64,000 nt of DNA from Bimastos eiseni (GCA_959347315.1 OY365820.1:1226408-1290407); one strand, 5' to 3'. Counted from the first letter of the stretch, positions 45,810-54,844 are shown. Translations and numbers: made by a program. Notes: a model not told the origin generated them from the sequence alone.

Positions 45810-48804
45810 TAATAATAATGATAATGATAATAATAATAATGATGATGATAAGAATAATAATAATAATAATAATAATTAACATAATTATTAACACTTGAGC
45901 AAACACAAGAATTGAACGAAGGCTGAACGAGGCTGAACATGATAGTGAACGAAAGAACCAACAAGACATATATATCCATCAATCCAATCAAACCAATTTA
46001 CTTAATCATTCAGTCAGTCAACCAGTAAGCTAGTAAATCAATCAGCCAATTAATCCATTACCCGCTGTGAATAATATGTCTAAAGTTTCATGACATCTTA
46101 GGCCTTGACGACAATTTTAATATTAAATGGAACATTGAGAATTAATTTAAATCGTGACCATCGAAAGCTGTTAATTCCTCGTTGGTGTAGATTGTTGAAC
46201 GACTTAAATAATACAAATTTATTAAGTCTTTGAGGCATGCAATGGGTTTCGTGTTAGATGGCTGGTTCCAAAGTTATAAGACAGCTCATGATAACAGAGC
46301 TCATTGCTTGTGGCCCAGCTGTCAAGTTCTTACAAGCCCTCAGTCTTTTTTCATTAGTCGTTGCTGGGCTGCATGGGAGGGCTTCTAAGTAGGTTTCTTA
46401 CAGGGGAGGTATATAAATGCTCAGAATGAATTAACGAATTTCTGTCGACATAAATTTTCTTGGCATAAAACAAAATCAGTTTAACGACACTGTGATCAAT
46501 AGGCCTAGTGTCGCTGAGTTAAAATATGTAATGGTACAGGAGGAATTAGCAATTTAAAGGTAGGTTATTGCAGTTTAACGACACCGTGTGGTAACAAAAA
46601 GCCATTAGAGTCGCCCTCCTCTTTTATCAAAGCCTGGGATTTCCACTGGCCGAGTCCTACTAGTGGAAGTGTTCAAAATATAATTAAATATATTTCTTAA
46701 AACCGATTTATAACATCTAAAGCATCCGATTGATAGGTGTATAAATTAACTATGCGTTCGTCATATACATTATTTAGTAATAAAAATAATAGCAACTATT
46801 ATAAAAATAGCAAAAATAGAATAAATCATGACAATAGCAATAATAATTATAATAAATAAAAAAATGATAATAATACTGTGTTTGGATCAATTATTAAAGA
46901 TATTCGTTATTGAATAAAAATCTTCTACTGCTTGCTGTTCAACACAGGAACCGCTTCGTTAAGAGAAGAAGAAGAAAATGATCAACAGAAGCCAATGGAT
47001 GAATGTGGTTGCGGATGTGACGTCACAATCAACCCCTCTTCCTCCACTTCCTCCTCCTCCTCCTCCTCCTCCTCCTCCTCCTCCTCCTCCATCTTCTCCT
47101 CCTCCTCCTCAGGTCTTATATCCCTCTCTCCCAACTGCACATCAGAGTCTATACGCTGGTACATCAGGGTCACTAATGGCTACGTCGTCCATCTGACCTA
47201 TGACCTTGAGGTTGCCCGGGGGTTAACGGAACTCAGGCCCTGGGTCCGCATCAGAGACGGAGCCAACGACGACGCAACGATGCTAAGCCAGGATTTCCAT
47301 GGCGTTCTCCAACAAACTATAACGACCACAGAGAATGTAATGATGATTGACGTACAAGTGCCAATCAAAGATCAATCAATTGTCAATCATGGACGGAGAA
47401 CTTCAATCAACTTCAGGGCAACGTTTGACGTCAAAGGTCGGTTAATCGCATTGGAAAGAATCGATGTTGATATGTATGTCAGTTACGGTAATAGCCATTT
47501 AACCATGCCCACTTTATTTGAACTTGACCTGACCCTTAACTAAGCTTATCTAATTAACATTCCAATGCTGAGAACTTCGAAGTCTTTGTTGCGATATCCT
47601 TCAACACACTGGTATAAAGGTTGTGATTGAGATGCGACTCTAGAAGATATTAAACGATTGAGTCCAGCTATATCTGTAATTAAGAAGGATTGGATATTCT
47701 GTGTTTATAATTGAAACATAGGCCTCTTCTCCTTCTCCTACTTCTTCTCCTTATTTTAATATTGCATTTCTTGTTATTATTCTTGTTCCCCAAAGATTTT
47801 TTGTTCTCCATCTTCCTCTCCTACCTTCCTCCTCTTCCTATTCCTCCGCTTCATTCTCCTCATTCACCCTCTTTCCTTCTGTCTCTAATATTAACAACGT
47901 ATAACTGGAGAAAACTAGAAATAGGTGACGCAACAAATGTGCGATGATTTTTTGTGTTAGACACCTCTATTTGGATGAATGGGTGCATTACAATAAACGT
48001 CACTACAAGTTGTTGCCGACAAGTAAAAAGCTGTAAGTGATGCAATATGCCAAGCAAATTTGATAGGCATATTGCAGCACTTACAGCTTTTACACTGACA
48101 GGCCTCTGTTGTCATAAGCTGTCTTTAAACCCTGGTTCCATCCATGTGGCCGACTTTCCTCTCTAACTCTAAAGCCTAGATAGTTCTCGAAACCGAATCG
48201 CATAATAGCTAAACAACATTCCATCATTTTCTTCATTCCAGCAGCTGCCAACAAAACCGACAACAACCGTGGGCTGTCAGCAGATGTCAGCCTTTGGCCA
48301 TATTCCTGGCAGACAACAGTGTCAGTGGCAGGACTGTCAGTCGGTTTCACAATCCTCGTCTGCATCGTCATTCTCGTCTGTCACCGTCGAAGAATCACCC
48401 GCCAACATCGCATTCAAATGGCCGCATTCAAGCGCGTCGACTACGGCTACTGCATGGGCAGCGAACTGGAACGAAAGGATGATTCGAAAGGAGGCGCAGA
48501 AGACACTAAAAGCAACGCATACTCAATAGTTCTATCCCATTCTCGTTGCCAATCTCAGCAACTCCATCAGCATCACTCGTCCGCATCCTCTGGTCACGGA
48601 TCAGCCTCACAGAGGGACTCTTTGCCCAGATCACGTGTTTCCGGCGAGAGGCGACTTCTAGCGGAGGGGAAGGACGATAAACCTTCGTTGAATTCCTCGT
48701 CGTTGTCATCGTCGTCGTCACCGACGAGAGCGAAATGGCCGGATGGAAGAAGCGACTCAGCCGAGGTGGACGACGTCAAGAGAGAAATTACTATCACGAG
48801 GTGA
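34401..48804 (+). CDS. THSD1-like transmembrane receptor, five exons
   Basis: Exons: 34401-34479, 38895-39893, 45387-45584, 46948-47487 and 48242-48804 (or from 48245). Every junction is phase 1 and all frames agree, giving about 792 residues (human THSD1 is a little over 850). Order: signal peptide, N-terminal beta-rich region (27-359), thrombospondin type-1 repeat (about 371-424), poly-Ser, CUB-like domain (about 455-600), transmembrane helix (about 632-655), 137-residue Ser/Arg-rich tail. Homology to THSD1 is supported by recalled landmarks in order: a conserved VAEWP segment, FPCEVFDRG followed by YCF just before the TSP1 repeat, and a single TSP1 near the membrane. THSD1 is a membrane protein linked to endothelial focal adhesion in vertebrates; the role here is unknown. 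The CUB-like domain between TSP1 and membrane is not something I know from vertebrate THSD1. The exon 4 donor (CG|GTAATA) is the least certain junction. Confidence 0.82.
34960..35210. repeat. GACA/GA purine tract in THSD1-like intron 1
   Basis: AGAGAGACAGACAGACAGACA grading to GAGAAAGAGAGAG. The Leu/Ser/Cys-rich frames on the minus strand are artefacts. Confidence 0.85.
35385..35840. repeat. GA-rich tract with 8-bp (AGAGAAAG)n array
   Basis: Mixed GAGACAGA sequence to about 35710, followed by about 13 exact copies of the 8-bp unit AGAGAAAG (about 35720-35828). Confidence 0.9.
35940..36570. repeat. AGG/GAGA purine-rich tract
   Basis: GGAGGAGGAGGAGG, GAAGAAGG and GACAGACAGAGACAG segments make up almost 600 bp with very few pyrimidines on the plus strand. 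Together with the two preceding tracts, this gives about 1.6 kb of purine-biased intron. Confidence 0.85.
36700..37190. repeat. AT-rich TATATA/ACATATAT stretch
   Basis: Low-complexity ATATATGTATA sequence within intron 1 of the THSD1-like gene. No other feature seen. Confidence 0.6.
37218..37788. mobile_element. Foldback element with long inverted ends
   Basis: The left arm 37221-37286 and right arm 37720-37785 are reverse complements with 63 of 66 matches, starting GTATAGGCGG and ending CCGCCTATAC. Three more bases (TTA/TAA) also pair. The interior of about 430 bp has no coding capacity and holds a decayed SINE-like piece at about 37610-37720. Family unknown. Confidence 0.88.
37800..38125 (+). 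mobile_element. hAT-like MITE, 5'-truncated copy
   Basis: Shares its body with 11243-11610 (ACTACGTAAATCGAG, TTTTCTTAGGTAG, AATCATCGCATATT, ACCATTTATAAAAT). It ends in TTAGAGGGAACATTG, the expected inverted terminus. The left end is missing where the foldback element abuts. Confidence 0.6.
38895..39893 (+). CDS. THSD1-like gene, exon 2 (extracellular N-terminal region)
   Basis: Acceptor ACATTTCAG at 38886-38894; donor GCAG|GTGAGA. It encodes 333 residues. Landmarks shared in order with THSD1 (from memory): HLAIDCGFIDLPGRF, EEFVAEWP, a Ser/Pro-rich linker, GPTVFPCDES, then FPCEVFDRGALGYCF and a final CLP. The open frame continues through the donor to 40039 into a repeat A copy, so intron retention would add about 48 unrelated residues. 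Confidence 0.85.
39917..40012 (+). repeat. Dispersed repeat A directly behind the exon 2 donor
   Basis: TATCGACACCGTGTTATGGC, TTAGCGTCGCCCTCCCCGTC and AGGCTTGGGACTGGCACTGC. It starts 24 bp into intron 2 of the THSD1-like gene and overlaps the read-through frame. Confidence 0.85.
40228..40300 (+). repeat. Dispersed repeat A, truncated forward copy
   Basis: GTTGCAGTTTGGCGGCACTC and AAGATCATTAGCGTCGCCCT, then directly AGAGTGC; the middle of the element is deleted. Confidence 0.75.
40598..40690 (+). repeat. Dispersed repeat A, degenerate forward copy
   Basis: AGCTTCAGTTCAACGACACA, ATCGTTAGCGTTATCCTA and GTCTAGGCCTGGTATTG are still alignable to the family. Confidence 0.6.
40695..42175. other. 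Intron 2 of the THSD1-like gene, AT-rich
   Basis: Scattered TTTAAAGGTGT or ACACCTTTAAA motifs (about 40405, 40800, 41362, 41812) that also occur near other repeat A copies, perhaps as part of a larger decayed element. Nothing else is recognised. Confidence 0.4.
42180..42260 (+). repeat. Dispersed repeat A, forward copy
   Basis: GTTGCAGTTTAACGACACTG and AAAGATCATTAGCGACGCCC are near consensus. The 3' third is missing after GAGACTGGCCA. Confidence 0.85.
43053..45312 (+). mobile_element. 5'-truncated LINE inserted in THSD1-like intron 2
   Basis: Flanked by a near-perfect target-site duplication: AGGTGTTTAAGCAGAGCGT at 43034-43052 and AGGTGTATAAGCAGAGCGT at 45313-45331 (18 of 19 match). The insert carries a broken reverse transcriptase and ends in CAATAAAAGCAATTTTG plus TTGTTG repeats. 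The first 190 bp do not read as ORF2 in the same orientation and may be a 5' inversion or other sequence. Confidence 0.85.
43247..44880 (+). pseudogene. Frameshifted non-LTR reverse transcriptase
   Basis: Pieces in order: LFNNYFTSIADD and NYRPISILPYFSKLLEK (43247-43726), a +1 shift near 43720, a second shift near 43785, GIFVDVVKAFDSVNHDIL with motif A, GVPQGSILGPLLF, LADDT (intact catalytic DD at about 44108), WFAANKLSLN, another break near 44290, then FLGVMIDSHLTWNDHI, a stop at 44463-44465, and PYLSYCNIIWASNYP and LQNRAVRFITG. The order and spacing are those of an animal CR1-group LINE ORF2. It differs in sequence from the element at 22.8 kb, so at least two LINE families are present. Not functional. 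Confidence 0.93.
45387..45584 (+). CDS. THSD1-like gene, exon 3 (thrombospondin type-1 repeat)
   Basis: Acceptor CTTAGTTTCAG ending at 45386; donor AGAG|GTTTAG. A short Ser run leads into WSEWSSWTICSTSCGPG with the TSP1 Trp ladder, then RTCDNP, GKFCQG and TCEST, giving the six cysteines of a TSP1 repeat. A single exon carrying the whole domain with phase 1 on both sides is the usual layout for mobile extracellular modules. Confidence 0.92.
45665..45890. repeat. (AAT)n microsatellite
   Basis: About 220 bp of AATAATAAT with GAT interruptions in intron 3 of the THSD1-like gene. Poly-Ile and poly-Tyr frames are artefacts. Confidence 0.95.
46476..46670 (+). repeat. Dispersed repeat A, two forward copies
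   Basis: A short head-only copy (CAGTTTAACGACACTGTGAT, from about 46478) is followed about 90 bp later by a fuller copy (GCAGTTTAACGACACCGTGT, AGAGTCGCCCTCCTCTTTTA, CTGGGATTTCCACTGGCCGA). Confidence 0.8.
46675..46935. other. AT-rich end of THSD1-like intron 3
   Basis: ATAATAATAATT and AATAGCAA runs lead up to the acceptor TGTTCAACACAG. No gene. Confidence 0.4.
46948..47487 (+). CDS. THSD1-like gene, exon 4 (poly-Ser linker and CUB-like domain)
   Basis: The acceptor AACACAG ends at 46947 and the join restores Gly. After an acidic stretch and a CGCGC motif comes a run of mostly Ser encoded by (TCC)n. The rest resembles a CUB domain: SPNCTSESIRWYI, GYVVHLTYDLEV, WVRIRDGAND, FHGVLQQT, ENVMMIDVQV and INFRATFDV follow the CUB order. 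The donor CG|GTAATA at 47488 is the only in-phase G-GTA in the last third. Without splicing the frame stops at 47543 and would give a secreted form lacking the membrane anchor. Confidence 0.75.
47037..47112. repeat. (TCC)n microsatellite inside coding exon 4
   Basis: Some 75 bp of TCC triplets encode the Ser run of the THSD1-like protein. The other two forward frames would give poly-Pro or poly-Leu. Length is likely to vary between individuals. Confidence 0.9.
48040..48140 (-). repeat. Dispersed repeat B, reverse copy
   Basis: AGGCATATTGCAGCACTTAC, AGGCCTCTGTTGTCATAAGC and TTAAACCCTGGTTCCATCCA: repeat B inverted, in intron 4 of the THSD1-like gene. Confidence 0.8.
48242..48804 (+). CDS. THSD1-like gene, exon 5 (transmembrane and cytoplasmic tail)
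   Basis: Acceptor CTTCATTCCAG, or three bases later at CAG (a NAGNAG site, both in phase), joins to AANKTDNN, then the helix SVAGLSVGFTILVCIVILVC and the basic stop CHRRRITRQHR. The tail is rich in Ser, His and Arg and ends KREITITR before TGA at 48802-48804. Confidence 0.85.
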
Positions 48805-49014
48805 TAGGCTAAACGGAAGTCAATGAGGGCGACCTCGAGATTCCTAAAGATATGGATAAAATGTATTCCGTAAGATGAAATGGAATTTGAATGGCGTTTT
48901 AAAAGTCATGGCGTTCGAAAAAGGAAATGAATTATGGGAGATCGAAATGGAATCGCCAAAAAACTGGAATCGTTGCGGAAGATGTTTAAAAACTGTAAAA
49001 CAATTGTATGAGGT

Positions 49015-49090
49015 TATATATATATATATATAATTATATGATTATATATATATATATATAATTATATGATTATATATATATATATAATCA
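49015..49090. repeat. (TA)n microsatellite
   Basis: Three TATATATATA blocks separated by ATTATATGATTA. Confidence 0.9.
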
Positions 49091-49489
49091 CAGATAGCGA
49101 TGTACATTTAAAGCTCTGTCCTTGATTTGGTTTTATACTTCCGTCAGAATACATGTAAGGCCCAAGTTTCTGCAGAATAGCGTTGTCCAGTGATTTCATC
49201 GTTTTATGTCGCATTGATTCTAGTCTATCCCTTACCCGATTAAGGCACCCTTAGATGCCAACCTGGGGTGAATTTTTCACCCCACTGTCAGTATTTGTGC
49301 TGCAGTGTTGTATACCTTTGTTGAGAGGCTATGTGCTTTGGGGTATCTGCATCTTTTGGTATATTTTGTGACTTTTGTCTTTCTGATGTTTCATGAATCT
49401 CCACCTGACTGACGCCAACCTTGGCCCTTTACCTTGATAACTAGCGTTCAATATGTTTCGATCATTGCAACGTCCTCTTGAGTGCTAGA

Positions 49490-49725
49490 TCATTGTAACG
49501 CCAGAATGCTGTCAGCGACGACACCAGATGGCGAGATAGTCTTTCGTGTTTTGGCGGAAGCTGCTTTGCACAGCTTCCGGTAGATCCAGTTTTTCTGCCG
49601 GATGTCCTTCAGGATGGTCGTGGCGTCTGAGAACATGAGAAGGATCAGAAAGAGTAGCGCCATCGACATAAAGACAACGCCGATCGTCACGTGACTCTTG
49701 AGGTCATCGCCTCTTAGTTGAGCGT
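49490..49725 (-). CDS. Unidentified membrane protein, last exon (minus strand)
   Basis: Reading on the minus strand from an acceptor, AAATTTTTCAG (ending at 49726), the frame gives NAQLRGDDLKSHVTIG, a hydrophobic helix (VVFMSMALLFLILLMF), a short basic tail (KDIRQKNWIYRKLC) and a stop at 49490-49492. This looks like the membrane anchor and cytoplasmic end of a type I protein. The phase (1) fits the donor at 50035. I do not recognise the family. The gene is convergent with the THSD1-like gene; its earlier exons were not found. Confidence 0.45.
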
Positions 49726-50035
49726 CTGAAAAATTTCATCTTTAGATGCTGGAAGCGTTGCACAAGAAATAATGAGTTATAAATAATGAAATATCTATTA
49801 TAAAAAGTTAATTATGATTGAAAATTGTTGAACGATAATAAATGATGAATATAGTAACAAATGTATTAAATAAAAACATTTAATAACATGAAAAACAAGA
49901 ATAGAGTAACAAATAATTGAAAATAGAAAAATAATAATTGATAAAAAATTGAAAATAAATCAATACTACAAAACTTACAATGATAAGTACTAGATCATAA
50001 CAAGTAATAAATAGTAGAGGTAGACGTTCAGTTAC

Positions 50036-50204
50036 TCATTCTTAGCTGTCCGTTATTCGGTTCGTACGTAATATCGGTCACGTTGTCCATAACAAATATT
50101 TCTTCTCCGAGATCTTTTGAATAAGGCTTAATTCCTAGAACAAGCGGTAACAATATTACCCGATATTGCGACATGAAAGCATTACAATTGAAAGTAGATA
50201 TTGT
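50036..50204 (-). CDS. Unidentified membrane protein, penultimate exon (minus strand)
   Basis: Acceptor CCGTTCAG (weak pyrimidine tract) and donor ATGA|GTAACT on the minus strand. It encodes TISTFNCNAFMSQYRVILL, then EEIFVMDNVTDITYEPNN, an extracellular-looking segment. It joins in phase to the exon at 49490-49725. The inference rests on matching phase and the absence of stops only. Confidence 0.35.
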
Positions 50205-50254
50205 CTGAACGGACATAATTATTGTATCTTGTATTTTTTACTGTATGTAAGTGG

Positions 50255-50450
50255 TTAAATACTAGTAGGGTGAACCGTCTTGAAGCTGCCTGTGTGAAAG
50301 GCCCCGCGAAAAGAAGTAGGTTTTGAGAAAATCAAAAGAAGATGAGAGACTGCCAGATAAAATTTTATAGCGAGCAGATGGAGAAAGCACACCACAGAGA
50401 GAAATCAATTGAAGCAACAGGTCGTGTCTTAGCTCTGGGTTGCTCACCGC
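50255..50450 (+). repeat. Dispersed repeat D
   Basis: TAGTAGGGTGAACCGTCTTG, AGTAGGTTTTGAGA, GATGAGAGACTGCCAG, CACAGAGAGAAATCAATTGA: same order as 28520-28680. Confidence 0.65.
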
Positions 50451-50469
50451 GTCACTGCTATCCTTATAG

Positions 50470-50603
50470 AATATAATAAGAATGATAATGATGATGACAA
50501 TGATAATGACAATGATAATAATGATAGTAATAATGATAATAATATTAATAATAGTAATAATAATAATAATAATTGTAATAATAATAATAATAATTATGAT
50601 GAC

Positions 50604-50635
<32 letters not shown>

Positions 50636-50765
50636 CGACGACAACGACGATGACGATGACTACGACGATGACGATGATGACGATGATGATGATGATGATA
50701 ATAATAATAATAATAATAATAAATATAATAACAATAATAATAATAATCATCATCATCATCATACC
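50470..50765. repeat. (AAT)n/(GAT)n compound microsatellite
   Basis: ATAATAATG units pass into GATGATGATGACGACGAC and back to AATAATAAT, ending CATCATCATCAT. The large Ile- and Met-rich frames on both strands are artefacts. Confidence 0.95.
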
Positions 50766-50769
50766 CTAC

Positions 50770-51710
50770 TCAGTTTTTACAACTTGAGGCCTTTTGTATT
50801 GATAATACAGTTGCATACTGTTAAGCCTGCTTGAATACCTTTTAATTGTGATTTTCTGATGTTACAATCGCAAGATATCGCCACATCGCTTTCCCCTTAC
50901 CATCAATAGGCTCTAAAATCGAAAAGACAAATGAATATTCATGAATATTATGAAAATTTATGAATCACGAATATTTATGTTCCATCCACATATCCACATA
51001 ATAGTCAAGCAGCATGGGGAGAATGAATTTCCAATTTCGACGATTTTGAATTCGGGCGCGTATGGCAGAAGAGGGAGTTCCGGAAAATGTGTACGTACGC
51101 AAATATAAATGTCTAATTATGACGTCCCCATTACGGAATCGTCAGATCAGAACTGAAAACCCAATCACGGACTATATTCTTGCTTAATTAATTTTATGTG
51201 GCATTAAAACTACGTACGCATGGGGACCGAGTCCACAAAATGTACACGGTGAAAAAGGGGGAGATGGGTCTGAAAATCCGATTTTTCTTAGTACGTAATA
51301 AATGGTTGGGCCCTTATGGGCTAAGTTGAGAACTCGGAAGAATTAAAAAATTGTCACCATCGCTACACACAAGACTGGAACATTTTCGATGACGCAAAGT
51401 ATTGAAATATATTGTACCGTTTCACGATATTAGCAGCCTTGCTACTTACACGCTTCGAAGAACTTCTCTGCTCTAGTGAATTTTCCAGCTGGCCATAAGA
51501 GACTCACCTAACAGACAAACCAATGCGCACTATAGTTATGTTGTTTATCCAAGAAGCGCAGGCTTTACAATGGAACTGTTGTTACTCTTGAGTCTGTGTA
51601 GGTGTTCCCAGTACTGTAAGGCATATTATTACATAAGCGTATCCAGAACCAAATATATAAAGCAAAGCTTTTATTTAAAAGAGGTGTCTAGCTGCGTAGC
51701 TCCAATGCCT
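50770..51710. other. Intergenic, nothing recognised
   Basis: AT-rich with GAATATTCATGAATATT palindromes near 50930-50980. It could hold upstream exons of the minus-strand gene, but none was identifiable by eye. Confidence 0.35.
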
Positions 51711-51714
51711 TGTA

Positions 51715-51795
51715 GTAGCATAGTTTAACGAAACTGTGTGGTAACAACGATCATTAGCGCCACTCATCTCCTTCATCCAGGCTCGGAACTAGTTA
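51715..51795 (+). repeat. Dispersed repeat A, forward copy
   Basis: AGTTTAACGAAACTGTGTGG and ATCATTAGCGCCACTCATCT; truncated after CAGGCTCGGAACT. Confidence 0.8.
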
Positions 51796-52364
51796 ATGAC
51801 TTGCGCAGATCGATTAGGCTTTAATAGCTACAATTATCGACTGGAAAGTCATTGTTTTGGGAGCCATTGTTACGAGAGCCATTGTTTGGAGATACTTTGG
51901 TTATTTTGGGAAAACAATGGAGGCTTTGACGCATTATTCATAAAGACTGCTAATGGTGCTGACATCTCTTGTGATACCTCTTCGTTTCCATGGATATGGA
52001 GGACAGAGAGTGTCCAAGGGTGACGTGGCTGTCTGCTCTGCCTGAGTGACTCGGGTTCGAACCGTTGGAACCTGCTCATTCGCAGTTGCTCAGTCAAAAC
52101 GTTGTCAATAGGCATGCGTGGAAAAGTCAAACTTGATTATTGAATGCAGAGTTCGTCAAGAATCTATGATGGATATGGTAGTTGCAATTTAAATACACCA
52201 TTTAATATAATGTAATCGAGTGTTTATATAGAACCGCTCAAATCAGCACCGCTCTCAGCGGGTGCTTGGGCTAGAGAAAAGAAAAGTATTAAGGCGTCTC
52301 CTAAACTGGAAAGGTGAGATGGCTAGTTATTCCAGGCGCGTGGTCTCTGGAAGACAGGTCCAAG

Positions 52365-52445
52365 CTAGATAAAAAAAATCATTAGCGTCGTCCTCCTCCC
52401 TGATCCAGGTTTAAGACTGGCATTACCTGAATGCAATGGCAGTGG
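52365..52445 (+). repeat. Dispersed repeat A, headless forward copy
   Basis: AATCATTAGCGTCGTCCTCC and GATCCAGGTTTAAGACTGGC. The head is replaced by other repeat sequence (52235-52360, GGTCTCTGGAAGACAGGTCC). A head-only remnant, GAAGTTTAGCGACGCTGCG, follows at about 52685. Confidence 0.75.
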
Positions 52446-52969
52446 TGGCAGTTCTGCGAGGCATACACAAGCCGTTAGAAATTAGTTTAGCTTCAATCAC
52501 TGTTATGGCCAATTTTTTTTTAAACGAACCTCTACAAGGTTCGAAGTCAACTTTTACAATTTTTGAAACGGTTATTCAGTTTATAGCTGTAGGCGTATTT
52601 ATACGTCAACAGTTTTGCTTAAAAGAGGTGTTAACGGATTTGACATCACCCGCTGTTATGGCTTGATGGTTGGTTTACTAGTTGAAGTTTAGCGACGCTG
52701 CGTCATATTAGAGACAATAGGAGTTATTTTCCTCGTTCTTTCTCAAGGTGCCCGTAAAGGAGGGACACCCGGTCAATTCGCTGAAAATACAGGCAGGTTC
52801 GAGGCCGATTGTCCTAATTGTAGTAACGTTTGCCGCAGAAAAACGCGGTAATCTCTACACATCGATGAAGCCGATTTTAGACACCTTTGAATTAGATTCA
52901 TATCAACAAATATATTTTAAATACCACGTCACCGTATTAATTCCCAGACAGTCCAACTGACCAAGCTAG

Positions 52970-53080
52970 TCTCAATGTAACTCCGCCACTGGTAGTACTC
53001 GGCCAGTGTAAGTCCCAAGCCCTGATAAAGGAGGTGGGCGACGCTAATGGTCTTTGTTACCACACAACCTAGTCTCAATT
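52970..53080 (-). repeat. Dispersed repeat A, reverse copy
   Basis: CCGCCACTGGTAGTACTCGG, CCAGTGTAAGTCCCAAGCCC and GTGGGCGACGCTAATGGTCT are readable. Confidence 0.85.
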
Positions 53081-53454
53081 TCCTTCTTAACCAACCAAAG
53101 CATGTTCCGTATTATACTCCCCTACTTAAAAAAAGCATAAGTGCAGTCACATTAATAGAAATGCCAACGGGGCACTGCGTTCTGTCTCGTATGGTAGTCT
53201 ACTTGTCCCTTTCTCTCAGACCTACACGATGCAGCTTCGTTCTTTTTGCTTGCTTGGAATAACCTCTTATTGGATCTTCGGCGCTTACCTATATAGGAAC
53301 TCTCTACCCCGTTTTTATTCCACTCTGAAATATTTCTTCTACGGACGAGGTTTAACTCGGAGAGCCTCTGAGTAGATTTCTTGAAGAGGCGTAATACTAC
53401 GTTTCATTGATTGATTGATTTATTGTTTATTAATTCATTGATTTTTCGATATTT

Positions 53455-53585
53455 CAGAGCAATAGTGCGCAAGAAGTACTTGCCCAAGGTTCCTACACAG
53501 TAACTGCCTCAGACGGGGATCGAACCCACACTCTCCGCCTTACTAGCCGACCGCTCTCACCAGTCGGTCAACGCGCCGCCCAATG
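53455..53585 (-). mobile_element. tRNA-derived SINE, reverse
   Basis: AGTACTTGCCCAAGGTTCC (body), GGGGATCGAACCC (inverted box B) and GACCGCTCTCACCAGTCGG (inverted head). It is the best-preserved tRNA-like part of the family after the 8930 copy. Confidence 0.8.
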
Positions 53586-53589
53586 AACA

Positions 53590-54600
53590 CTGACGTATTC
53601 AGTCGGCATAGCTAAGCCCGCATTTCAGATAAGGCCCGTCAACGGGTTCATTGAATTGGTATTACACTCAAGACTACAGGTAAGCGTATTGAGTGCTTTT
53701 TTTGCTATTATAGAACATTCGTAACAGTAAAATCATAAATTATTAGATGCAGGATTTGAAAGAATCGTTGTAAACCGTGATTCTAAACAGAATGTCCTCA
53801 AGTAAGCGAGGCTATATGCAAGACAGAAAGATTCATTAGAAGCAAAGATGCTATTATATATAAGGTAAGTGCAACACATAAAAAGGTGTTAAAGGACTAC
53901 TCGTCTCTTTTCTTTTCAACACATATCTTACTTAATCTATCCGAGCTAGTTCTCTTTTATGAGCTCAGTAGTTAAATCCACATTCTTAAAGTGTTTCAAT
54001 AAGACTGATCGCTGGGCCCCAGCTTATTCACGAGCGCTTGGCTTGGATCGATTAATTTACCATAATGGATTATGGCAATAATAGGTTGAATCAAATAAGT
54101 ATTATGTTTGATTGGGGTAAGATCTTGTTGGGTATGGTAGGATCAGGATGGATGAGAGTAGGATCAATGGGATCGTGATAGATCAGGGATGGGGAGCTGT
54201 GGATCGATTTCCACAGTTTTCTTCCATTCACAGTCGAGCACCTTAAGTCCGTAGAATATTACAGCAAATTTCTAGGACAGACACCATTAATTCATTCCTA
54301 ATAAAATTTATTAAGGTTGCAACACATAGATCTGTGCTTCGCTTAGACAATGAGGCTGCTAGACGGTGTACTGCTAGACTGACAGTAGAAACGTGGGGTT
54401 CAAAACCCCGCGAGAGGTGACTCCACATACTAACTCAGCAACAATGAGCACCCCGACCGCACACTGTAGGTGAGATGAGGAGACGGCGGGGGAGAGGATT
54501 TACCACTTGCTACAACTTTTATGCTGGACTCCATCTAGTCGTATCTCGACCTGGTTTGCATTTTCGGGATGCTACAAACTTTGGATTGGATTAGATCTTG
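53590..54600. other. Intergenic, minor repeats
   Basis: Contains a partial repeat C (CCCCAGCTTATTCACGAGCG near 54017), GGATGGATGAGAGTAGGATCA-type short direct repeats (54125-54200) and a possible inverted or decayed tRNA-like piece (GGGGTTCAAAACCCCGCG near 54392). No gene. Confidence 0.4.
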
Positions 54601-54705
54601 AGTTTAGGTACAGCTATTGACAGCAGAGTTCGTTGCCGTCCACGGAAATGTACATGGAACGTTACAGCGCTTAGGCCTACAGCTTTTACAAACCGACTAC
54701 CATGG
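54600..54705 (+). repeat. Dispersed repeat B, forward copy
   Basis: GACAGCAGAGTTCGTTGCCG and CGTTACAGCGCTTAGGCCTA. The head is degraded. It sits directly in front of a repeat A copy. Confidence 0.65.
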
Positions 54706-54709
54706 TAGT

Positions 54710-54825
54710 AGTAGTTGCAGTTTAACGACACCGTGTGATAACATAGACCATTAGCGTCGCCCTCCTCCTTTACCCAGGTTTGGGACTGACACTGGCAGAG
54801 TACGTCCAGTGCCGGAGTTCTGACT
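54710..54825 (+). repeat. Dispersed repeat A, full-length forward copy
   Basis: Close to consensus throughout: GTTGCAGTTTAACGACACCG, CATTAGCGTCGCCCTCCTCC, CAGGTTTGGGACTGACACTG, GGCAGAGTACGTCCAGTG. Confidence 0.9.
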
Positions 54826-54844
54826 ATTATCCGCTTATGTAGGC

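Noticed and set aside
50262..50762. 166-codon Ile/Val-rich frame
   Set aside because: Translation of the AAT/GAT microsatellite. The C-terminal part is dispersed repeat D.
54340..54425. tRNA gene suggested by GGGGTTCAAAACCCCGCG
   Set aside because: The T-arm-like hairpin is present, but no acceptor or D-arm pairing is visible. Likely another decayed SINE head or chance.
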